Origin: Astropecten irregularis
Taxonomy: Eukaryota; Echinodermata; Asteroidea; Paxillosida; Astropectinidae
Length of the DNA stretch: 64,000 nt
Assembly (NCBI GenBank): GCA_963971285.1
Contig: OZ020248.1
Coordinates: forward strand, 22,651,873-22,715,872
Direction of reading: 5' to 3'
Shown here: piece by piece, positions 47,438 through 59,400 of the stretch
Layout: each line of letters opens with the position of its first letter
How positions within the stretch are numbered: the first letter of the stretch is position 1
Notes under the pieces: model-generated
Databases searched by the model: none
Told to the model about the DNA's origin: nothing
The model's input: the letters and a program-made list of their open reading frames with translations, nothing else
Position numbers and translations under genes: made by a program

Positions 47438-50400
47438 GTAATGACTGATCAGCAAATTAGCCTGGGGTCGATTTCACGAAGCCCTACGATCGATCGTATC
47501 TCGAGATACGAAGGATAAATCATCGTATCCTTCGAAGTCTACGTAGGGCTGCAATGCGTCTGAGTCCTGCGATCGATAGTAAGTTACGATGAGTTTGGTG
47601 AAATCGACCCCTGGCTAAGTAATAAAGGCAATGTATATTTTGCCGGCACCGGCAATCTTCCTACAAACGCTATTTTGCCGCTCCCATTGGCTAATTTGGA
47701 GTACTAGAAGGTACCACCGGTAAAATAACCTTTAGAGAAAGAAGGCCAGCCTAGCTAGATACATACCGTTGAGTAGATAATAATGTAGGCCTAGCCTGCA
47801 GTCATCGGTTTTCGCTCGAATAACGGGAACATTTCTCGAAAACAAAAACGAAACCGATTTTCAGAAAATAACTCAACAACCCTTTCAACTGGACACTTCC
47901 AGATTATAATTTTTAAAAATCCCTGAAGTTCAAGTCTTTTCCTCAGAAATATTGTCCGCCATTTACAGCGATACCGATTCCACTATGTGTAATTTTCGCT
48001 CCCTTGGCTGAGCGGGAAAGTTCATTGACATCGGAGTAGCTATGGCATGCCAAGTCACGCAAAAAATGGCTGGAATATTGTCCTGACTCGATTCTTCTTA
48101 CTGGGCCAATGAAGATTTTATTTAAAAGGGTCCTGAATCTAAGATTGTGAATTATAAATAATTTGTATAAATAAATGGTTGTAGGAGACTTTTCCAATTC
48201 ATTGTGGGTCGCTCAGCTTACCAGCTTGCTGGCTACACTGTCATTCAATTCTCGAGTACTGAAGTGATTTATATGATTATGTACTGAACACTACACATAG
48301 CATTTTTTATAATATGTGGCATCATTATGAGAGGCCTAAACAAAGTTGAAAGTTGAAAGGAGAAAAACAAAATAATGCCACTCCGATTTGAGAAAGACTT
48401 TAACACTTTTGTCTCATTGGCACGCCATCAAAACCCAGATCGCAATAGGAACACATGACGGTGACCTGCTGTCTGACATTGGAAGAATGAAAGTTGCTCG
48501 AGCAGATGACAGTTTAGTTTGGAATATTTGACCACAGATTGTGTCTTATTTAAACTTTTGAACAATAGCCTTAAAATGCATAATTGTGTACGTATATACC
48601 CAAAATGACATAGTTTTTTTAACTTTTGAGTATCACTCACGACTGGAAACTTTGTTCTCAATAACCTGATTGTCGGAGATAGCCCTGAGTGTAGTCATCA
48701 CTTCAGGGATACTGATCACAAAGAATTTTATTCTCGCACGGTCTCGCGGTAAACGGGAGTCGGATTTGGGGAGCGAAAACACATGTCGAATGAAAACAGA
48801 TACTTTTGGAAACATTTTACTTTAGGAAGTGTAGGGGCCTATGATACAGTACTTCATATGACACTTCAACCATTTTATGTCAGAGTAAAATTAATTGGCG
48901 TGTGCGATAAATTTACTAAGTGTGAACTGAAACAGCCATTGATATGTTACTGTTTGATCGGATTGATGCATGCTATCATGCTTTTTTCAAACTCAAATAA
49001 ACCCAACATCATTGTTAAATTAAGAATTTTCGTAGGGTTGATATGAATGATAAGGCCTGCCCTTCATCTACATGCGTCAAAACTGCATCCCCAGTGTTTT
49101 TTTAGTCAAGTACAAGGAATCTTAATAGTACCAATGATTATCCGCTGCAATGTTGGATTCGAATTAACCTTCTATTATTAAACCCTAGCTACATGTAGCT
49201 TGGTGGTCTAGTGGTATGACATCTGCACGTAGTATTAGTAAGCAGGAATATCACTTGAGCTAGAACATGATTTCTTTCTCAAAAAGCATGGCGCCTCCAG
49301 CAATTGTATAAGCTTTGATATTTCATTGAATTTCTTGGAGTTGTTTAACGTCACAGACTTGTATGATTGTTGCTTATCTCCATCATGCATGTGTGTGTAT
49401 TTCGTGGTATCACGGAGCTCCATTGACCATATTCTACTAGGAATTTTTTTTATGTGACCCTTGGGATTCTTGTGTCAACCACAAGCCCCACTTTGGGTAT
49501 TTTGTTCATTGCTTCCAGGTTACATGTGTGTTGATGTGTAGATCACTCGTCAAGGGTCAAATTCTTGAACCCAGTTGTTAAACCTGTCTTTCATAAGTAA
49601 GACTTGAAGCTATGCATGGTGAAAGTACTAAAAGAAGGTTGGTTTGCGGTGACACCATGTAATCTCTTCTGTGAGAGTGTGTGGTTCTGAGAAGAACCGG
49701 TGGTATTATATGTTCCGAACAGTGTGCTCTGTTATTACCTGATTACATGGTGTCACCTCAAACCTACAGGTCTTCTTTCAGTCACTCTCCTGAGGACGGA
49801 GAGAGTACACTGTTCGGAACGTCGAGATAATAACAACGGTTCTTCTCAGAACCACACACTCTCACAGAAGAGATTACATGGTGTCACCACAAACCTACCT
49901 TCTTTCAGTCTTTCATACATGTACATGATATGGAGACTTGTACAGTTTAGGCCCTGTTAAAGATTTGTGGAGAAAACATATTCTTTTGCAAATTAGACCA
50001 ATATCATGTTATGTATACTAGGAAAACTAAATTTGGTGGAAAAAAGTTTGGTATATCGATATAAGTTTGGTATAAATTCCTTCAAATACTCAAAGTGTGT
50101 ATGTCAAACATACATGTAATACAACATCTTAAAATGGGCTGGGGGACTGGAGATTATTCCACCCACCTCTAAATCTGTATCTTCTTCTCATCATCTTTCC
50201 ATAACAGGTTTCATCAGGCTTTCGAGCTACAGTTCCTTGGGCGCTTTTGAGAAATTCTTGGTTTCATAATGAGACAGAAATTAAAAACTTTAAATGTTAT
50301 GTTAGGGCGATAATTCCATTGACTTTTTCCCTTGTTAGGAAACTCACTTGAACCAAACTTTATTTTAAAAAAAGAAGGTTTTAGACCATGAGGATTCCAA

Positions 50401-53400
50401 CCAAAAAAAAAAAATAAAAATATTCGACATTAAAATTATTTCTAGTTTTCGAGATTTCACCAAACTCATCATAACTTTATATCAATCGTAGGAATTATGA
50501 TGCAGTGCAGCCCTACGTAGGATACGATGAGTTATCATTCGTAATTCGAGTTACAACCGATCATAGGGCTTCGTGAAATTGACCCCTGGCCATTTTGATA
50601 ACTTTCAGTATTTTGAAGATTGTAATTTTTTCCCCTTTCTTCAGGAAATTGGACGTAGCGACGCTCAAAGGAAAGAAGGTGCTGGTGACAGGAGGGGGTG
50701 GTTTTTTCGGCATTCACCTGGCGAGGGCGCTAAACATGCTGGGGAGTTCGGTGGTGATCACAGACAAAGGAAACCCCATTGAGGACTACAGCAAGGATAT
50801 TGAGTATGTTCAGGTATGTATGCATGGTGAATTTATTCAAGTAATAGTTTGCAATCTGTACTGGTCATTTTACACGTTATGGGTCCTGTGACACACCACC
50901 AATGTGGCTCTCCGGAGCTTAACCGTAGCACAAAATTAACAACAGCGAGAAAATCGGTAGAGCTCCATCAAAATATCACTTGAATACTGCCAATACACTT
51001 CTGATGCGATGTGTTCGTTACTGATGTGATACCAAAGTGTAGCCGAAGCCACGGATATCATAATCTGTAAGCCACAGTTCACCATAGGGCCTTTACGAAG
51101 CCAGGCTTGAGGCTAGCCTTGGGACTTATTCCGCTATTAAGTTTACCATGTGAGGCCCAAAAGCGAACTGACGGATTGGCCATTGTGGGCAAACGACGAA
51201 GCTGCGGAAAAGCTCCAGCATCGCAATGTATCTCTCAAGCCCTTCATTTCATTTAGGACACAAAATAGCTGTAGGCAGTAGCAAAATAAATCCCAAGCCT
51301 ATCCTCAAGCCTCATTTCATAAAAGCCCGTCGATTAAAGCTCCACACATCATTTTGACCACAACAAAGAATCATGCTTTGATCTTAAAACTTAGGTTTAT
51401 ACAGAAATTGTGGAAAATCTAGCATTGAATTTGTTTAAAGGTAGTATCATACTTTGCTTTTTGTCAAAAAAGTACAGATTCGTGGGCAAAAGTATCAAGG
51501 AAGATACAGTAACAGTCATCTGTGAAAATTTCAGTCCCATATGGTGCCCACTTTTTTAGAAAATCGTGAAAAACAGCCACCGTATTTCTTATTATTAAGT
51601 CTTTTCTCTTTTATTTTGAATCTTTTTAAAGATCAAAAAGATTTTCGGTCGTTGTTTTACTAATTTCTGGATAAATACACCATTTAAGGCGGAAAGATTT
51701 TAACCGTAGGTTTCTACCAGCACCATCTTCATACCCTGAAAGTTAAAAGTAAATGTGTGAATATTTTTGTTTTGGCTTCTTACCCAAGTATGATACTACC
51801 TTTAATATTTGTGTTACAAACAAACAAACAGGGGGACATACGAGACAGGGACTTAGTGGAGACATTGTGCCAGGATGTAGACTGTGTGTTCCATATTGCA
51901 TCATTTGGAATGTCAGGAGCTGAAATGGTAAGCAATACACTTCAAATGTGTCCAATGTTTCAACAGTTTCATAGATACTTCAGCTACTGTTGTGTTGGTG
52001 TTGTGATGTGCCTTATTATCTGGGCCCAATTTCATGGCTTTGCTTACCGTAAGCATAGAATTGGCGCTTAGAAAGCAAAAAATTCTGTGCTTACCAGATC
52101 CTGTTTCGAGGATTAGCAAGGAATTGCTAAATTCTAATACATGTGCTCAGCAAACAATGGCTGAAGTCAAAAGCAGTAAACATCACATGGCATTTTGGTC
52201 GGTAATCCTGTTTGATCAAGGAAGACTTTTCATGCTTACTGGTAAGCAATTTTTTCTGCTTAAGAGGCTCTATGAAATTGGTCCCAGGACTTAAAAAAGG
52301 TTTGACTCCTACTTTTCATTTTTAGTTTGGGAACATTCCAAAGAAGAAGGAAAGATAAAACTGGACGAAAAGTCATAATACTTCCATTCAAACTGTTTCA
52401 TGACTTTTTCATCTTTCAGTTAAAGAAAAGAGACTTTATCGAGAGCATCAACGTAGGAGGAACTCGGAATGTCATTGAAGGTAAGTCCCGAATCGCTGGT
52501 CAATTTTACTGCGATTTGCTTGTGTTCCCTTCAAAAGATGCTGGTATTCCGCGAATTGAACTGGATATAATTACATATTGCAGATTTTGTGTTTGATTTT
52601 CATACCAGCAATTTATTAAGCTGTGAGGGAGTTTGATAGTATGAACTGTACGTTCGCTGTTAAATTGTATCTATCATTTATTTTCTGTCACAAAAAAAGG
52701 TTAAATTCTTTGTTCACTTTTCAATGATAAAAAAGGTTTGTATAATCATCAAATAACCACAAGATAAACTGACTGGATTATTTAAATTGAAAAAGTGTTT
52801 AAAACAAAGAAAAATTGACTACAGCGGTTTGTGAGTGGTTTCATGGCTTCTGACTGCCAAATGAAAAAATATAATTGACTATTGGGGTCACCACCAACTT
52901 AGGGCTGGGTAGCTCAGTTGGTAAGAGCACCAGTACAGTATTCCAGAGGTCACTGGTTCGAATCCTGCCCCAGTCAATTTTGCTTTCAATGACTTAATAA
53001 AAGGTCTGATTATATCATATTTAGAAAAGTACAGTGTTGAGTGTGGACTTTGAAAAGAGATATGAAGAAAATTGTGTTTACATGTGAAAATACACGTAAC
53101 TATTTATTTTCAGATTGTGATTTTTGTGTACATGTTTAACTGACCCCAGGACAACTCTGAATTTCAAAACGTTAATTATTACTTAACTACATTATGCTGG
53201 TATCTTTAAATGCGGTCAGAAATAGATGTATATTCCGTGTGCATATTGTATGTACTTGTAACTTTCCAAACTATTAATAGTTATGTTCAAAGAGCCTGCT
53301 TATCATCTTGTTTGATTTTATAGTATAGTATAGATCTGACAAGCTTATTATTTTATTTACAAGTATTAAACTGCTGCAAACTACACATCAAACAAAATAA

Positions 53401-56400
53401 TGACCTGGAATATATCAAATGCTTGGAATTAAGAGGGTCTGGAGTTTCGACCCTAGCAGGATCTTTCTCAACTTAGGCTAAATGACAAGAGGACAAGAAC
53501 ATATTATATGCAAGTAATGTCTATCTGTACTTGCAGTGTACAAAAGTATTGCTTGACAATTATTTTCATTCTTAATACAAGTAATAAACTGCTGCAAACT
53601 GCTCATCAGCTAAAATGACCTGAAATATATGAAATGCTTGGAGTTAGGAGGGCCTGACGTTTCGATCCCAGCAGGATCTTTCTCGAAGGCTAAAATTTGA
53701 ATTCTTGGTACATACATGTATAATTTGGGTTATATGTGTGGTTTACCACCAACTTCTTCTCTAAAATTGTAACTTTTATCAGGAAATGTTATCACCAAAG
53801 TTTTGAAGTGGCAGTTTATCAAACAGTTTTGTTCAAAAGCATTTCTAAAATAGCTCACGGATGTTTATAAATACTAGCATTATGCATGTTTGCGTGGGGA
53901 GTATTTGACCCCATAGCTAATAATAGTGACAGTGCAAAGTTCATTTTGGAATTGCTGCATTTGTTACAGCAAAAACAAAGCTCCTTTGGAACCACTCAGG
54001 GTGCAGATCTTGACTGATATTGATCACTGTCATGCCATTGTTTGCTAACTGGTATCACAAAGTCATTGTGGGCATTAATCTTATCTGTTTTGAATTGACT
54101 GATCTCTGTATTCATGGCATTAGGTAATAGGATACACTGTATACATGTAGGTTTTATTGGGCCCATTCACACACAGACCCAAATAATCAGGATTATTTGC
54201 GTCGTGATTTGAATCACGATTAAAAAGAACCTTCTTTTTGTTCGTGTGTGGACACATATAATTGCGATTTGCAAGCCTGGAAATAAACAGAGGCCATGGA
54301 GGCCATGGCCTTCGTTGCCCCAGGTTCTTGGCCTTGGTGCCCCTTCAAATGTTTCCATAGACATTATGAATTTCCAATGGAAGTGCCCCTTGCAATAGAA
54401 AATTGGCCTTGCCCTCACCAAACCTTATTTCCAGCCCTGGATTTGAATCGCACTAAAGTGCGTCTTTTTGCAAATAATCGTGATTATTTGCTGTGTGAAT
54501 GGTGCGCCAAAAAGAACTGGTGTTTTTTTTTTTATAGTATCCCATCATGCAAGGCATACAAAGTTCATGTCACAGCAGGTTGTGTGCATTGATCTCCATT
54601 ATAATAGACTGCTGATCAACGGTAACTGCAGTATCGATTAAGTTCGTCACGCACGTAGCACCGGATGCGAGTCAACATCTGGTCAAATTTCGAGAATCAC
54701 TCAATTTGAATAAGAAATCGTACCGGTGCCATTTGAAGCGCATTTTTCAGCCTGTGAAAAAAATAAAACAGAAAATAATTGCGATATGAATTGTGATTCA
54801 AATCATGTTTTTTTAATCTATTCTGACTTAGTCGAATCTGAAGCCATCAAATGCTGACCAAAGCTCAGCTGCGGACCTCTTGGTTTCTCTTAAATTTAGC
54901 TAAATTTAGATAGAATTATGCAAATTAGGCCTGCCCTCTACCAAAATATCAGTACTGCATACTCAGGAAAGAGCATTCCTCCATGGTAATTGTTACAAGT
55001 TGCTGTCATTGTGAAAGGGAATGCAGTACACACTTCACATTCATAAAGGGCTGGAAATAGTACTAGCCCGTCATACAATGTCTAGCAAAAACTACTCTGG
55101 GCTAGCTTCCACTGGTTGCCGGTGGGAGAGTAAAAAGAAAAAGAACCTACATCTCTTCGTCTCCTGATGAGGACTAGAGCAGACTAGTCGAAACGTTGAG
55201 ACCTAATTGCGAGAAGTGCGAACGATATAGAAGTGCGAAAGAACGAACGATTATTACATGGTGTTTCCGCAAACCAATCCACATAAGAACCTACATGTTA
55301 AGGTCTGGATCAACATATGTATGGGCTAGTAAAATCTGAAGTAAGCTGGCCCGATGGGCTAGCCAGGAAAAAAAGTTAGCGCAAGGCCCATCATCATGTG
55401 CAATTTGGACCTGTAAACATTAAAGGTAGCATCATACTTTGGTAAGACACCAAAACAGAAATGTTCACAGATTTCCGTAGAACTTACAGGGTATGAAGAT
55501 TATACCGTTAAGCTAGCCTGAAATGGTGTATTTTTCCAAAGTATGATACTACCTTTAATTTTTAAACTTATTTATGACAGTATGATTAGTTTGTCTTCAT
55601 GTAAACTATTGTTTTCATGTGAAGCAGACATTAATTCACCATGTTGTTTCTGTTTGTGTACATTTTCTGCTATTCAGCATGCATAAAGAACAATGTTTGC
55701 CGGCTCATATACACCAGTACAATCAACGTCGTACTTGGATCATCTGCATTTGACATGGCCACAGAAGAGGAGCTGCCACGGATCCCACCAGAGGAAGTGA
55801 GTCCAATTTTGTCAGAATGTCTTAGGCTACGGCTTGAACTTGCACACTTGTCTATGGGAAGCAGTTGCAGCCGTAGATGTGGAACTGCAAGCCATAGCCA
55901 TAGCCATGGCCTGTGTGTGGAGAGCCTTTTCCAAACCTCAGCTCCGGCTCAGGCTCCGGCTTCGTCTCCATGCTAAAAATATTGGTTGTGGTTTTTTGTT
56001 GAAGCTGAAGCTCTGTTTTCTTTTTGAAACCAGAGAATCTACTTCCGAACCACAGCCACTAAAAAGCCTCTATTTTGATACCCGTTATTTAAGAATGGAT
56101 TCTCCTAATGGTGTTGAAGCCGGAGCCTGAGCCGGAGACGAGATTTGGAAAAGGCCCTTAGTCTGTGTGTGTGATCCATTGAGGGTGCTATGTACAGTTC
56201 CCTGATGGGTGTGTCCAAATTACATGGCTGTGGCTTGCAATTTAACACACATGTCTGTGGAAAGCTGTTCACCCAAACTTCATGTAAATTACAAATGTTT
56301 ATGAGTGCAATTAATCTTTTCATGAGTTGAAGAATGAAATGAGTTGAATGGAACATTCCATTTTTTCAACGAATGAAAATATTTTTTTCCATTGCACAAA

Positions 56401-59400
56401 TGAAAAACATTCATTATTTGTTTTATATACAGTAACACCGTCAAGTCATTCGGCAATTTCTTCGTCATTCAGCAACATAAAAATTGCTTGAACCCGCTGC
56501 CACTTACAAGGGCATAACAGGCGCCCTCTGTTGACCATGATATATTGTAGTCCCTTGCGTGCAATGGAACAAACTGAATGGAACCAAAAATGCAGGTGAA
56601 TGGAACAAATGTCAACGTTTGTGATGTAGGCCATGACTTAGTCTATTTATAGAATATCACATGACATGCAATCCTCCAATCAAATGACAACGATCTACTT
56701 GACTAATTGTTTATTCTTCAATCCACTGTTTCACCACCAGCATGCGGATGATTACTCCAGAACAAAGAGCATTGCCGAGGTGCTGGTCTTGGAATCGAAC
56801 GGCAGGAAAACACAGAGTAAGTTGGAAGCTTGTCCCAATGTCATTATCAATTATTAAATTTGATTCGTGATATTCAAAGGTGATCAAAGGAAATGGATCG
56901 AAGTGGGATTCGAACCGGCAACTGGCACTAGAATACTGGTGCTCTACCAACTGAGCTGTCCAGTCCTGTGCTGGCAGCGTTCCATATTTCATTATCATTT
57001 ATTAAACTTGATTTGTGTTATTCAAACATGTCAAAGGGTGATCAAAGGAAATTTATCGAAGTGGGATTTGAACCCGTAACCTTCAAGAATACCGAACCAG
57101 TGCTCTACTAATGGAGCTATCCGCCCCTGTGCTGCCACGTCACTCATGGCAATGTCCCAAATTTCATTATCATTTATTAGATTTGATTCGTGTTATCCAA
57201 AGGTGATCAAAGAAAATGGATCAAAGTGGGATTCGAACGGGCGACACTCAAGAATACCGAACTATTGCTCTACTGACTAAGCTTTCCAGTCCTTTACTGG
57301 CAGTGTCCTATATTTCATTATCATTTATTAAATTTGATTTTTGTTATTAAAACATGTCAAAGGTGATCAAAGAAAATTGATCAAAGTGGGATTCGAACCA
57401 GCAACCCTTCAAGAATACTGTCCCGGTGCTCTGCTGTCCAGCCCGGTGCTGACCCAAATAATTTGATTTTGAATGTTTTATTTTACAGATGGTGGAGTGC
57501 TGCATACTTGTGCAATAAGACCCCCTGGTATCTACGGTGCTGGGGAGCAAAGACACTTCAGTCGGATTGTGGTGAGTGAATATAAGATAATATATAATAT
57601 ATATAATAATATATATATAATATATAATAGATGAAGCAATGGCGGCCATTTTACCAAGCTAGGACATGATTTGTTACAGTGTCCCTCACCATGCATGCCC
57701 CATGCCAGTTGGTGCTCCCTGAGAATAGCGCTCCGCACTTGCGCTAAAAATAGCACCGGACCTCAGACAAACATTGCAACCATGCAAACGCAGCAAACGC
57801 GTGTACGTGTGCGCGTGCATGTGCACTACGTGTGTGAGGCAATGTTTGTCTGACATCCGGGGATTTTGTGACGTCATTAGTGCGGAGCGCTATTGTGATT
57901 GCTCACCCAGTATGTGTTGCATATCTTATGCACACTTTCCTCTGTTCTCATGTACTAACCAAATGGACAACTTCAACCCATTAGAATTCGAACTGTGCTA
58001 ATTTTTTTCGTGATGAAATTTGGACCGAATAATCCTTGAATGATAAACTTAAGTTTGCTATGATAAATTACACATTGAAAATTTCTTCTTTTGGATTTTT
58101 TTATTGCCAAGAAAAAAATTATGTGGACATAATGTCTTGGGATCCTGCATTATGTGTCCTTAAAGGTAGTATCATACTTTGGTAAGAAACCAAAACAGAA
58201 ATGTTCACAGATTTACGTATAATTCTCAGGGTATGAAGATGGTGCTGGTAGAAACCCACCGTTAAAATGTTTCCGCCTGAAATGGTGTATTTATCCAGAA
58301 ATTAGTCAAACAACGGCCGGAAATCTTTTTTGATCTTTTAAAAGATCAAAATTAAAAGAGAAAAGACTTAAATACTGTGGCTGTTTTTCACTGTTTTCTC
58401 AAAAAGTGGGCACCGTATGGGACTGAAATTTTCACAGATGACTGTGACTGTATCTTCCTTGATATTTTTGCCCATGAATATGCATTTCTTTGACAAAAAC
58501 CAAAGTATGATATTACCTTTAAGTGCACATTGTGTATGTTACGCCTGTACACAAGTTTGACCGTAGCTTGTGGGTTTTGGGTTGGTGTATGTACAAAGGG
58601 TCTCCAATTCAAGATATTTGATTGAACTTCTCATCTCCAGGGTCTGTTATCACTGTATAAAGCTAACCTGGGAAGTCTGGAGAGTAAGACCAACTGGGTC
58701 CACGTGGACAATCTGGTGAATGGACACCTCCTAGCTGCAGAGGGGCTGTCGTCCAAAAAGAAACACGTTGCGGTAAGGAAAGATGCACTTGCTTTTTGAT
58801 AATTTGTGGTTTCACCAAACTCATCGTAACTTTAATCAATCGTAGGACATAGTGTAATTGCTTTGCAGCCCCATGTAGAAGTTGTGGGATACGATGGGTT
58901 ATCTTTCGTAACTCGAAATACGATCGATCGTAGGGCTTTGTGAGATCGGCCACAGGACTGTCATTAGGCCTCCGCGTTAATAATGTCACATTCAGATGTT
59001 CGGACAAACAAGTCGTACCGGTACGTCATGGCTTAAAAAATGGCGTCAGCCCAACCATTCATGAAAATATATCTCATGTTGTGCAGACACATTTTGTCAT
59101 GTGGTTGTGTATGGTTATGTCGCTATTACATGTCCCATAGCAGCAACGTTGTTCGAACATCCGGGTAACTATAGTTGTCGATACAAAGGGTGTATTCTAT
59201 AAATAGCTTGAGCGCGGAGCCCTCTTCAAATTCTACGAGACAACTGGGCATTGTTTCTCTTAGATTTCCCATTGGTTGATTTCACAAAGCTCTAAGATTG
59301 ATCTTAAATTGTGAATCAGTCTTAATTGCTTAGCAAAAAGTACAGAAGTACAGAAATATTGCCAATTCAACAAGTAAAAGGTACAGTAATGCAGTCGTAC

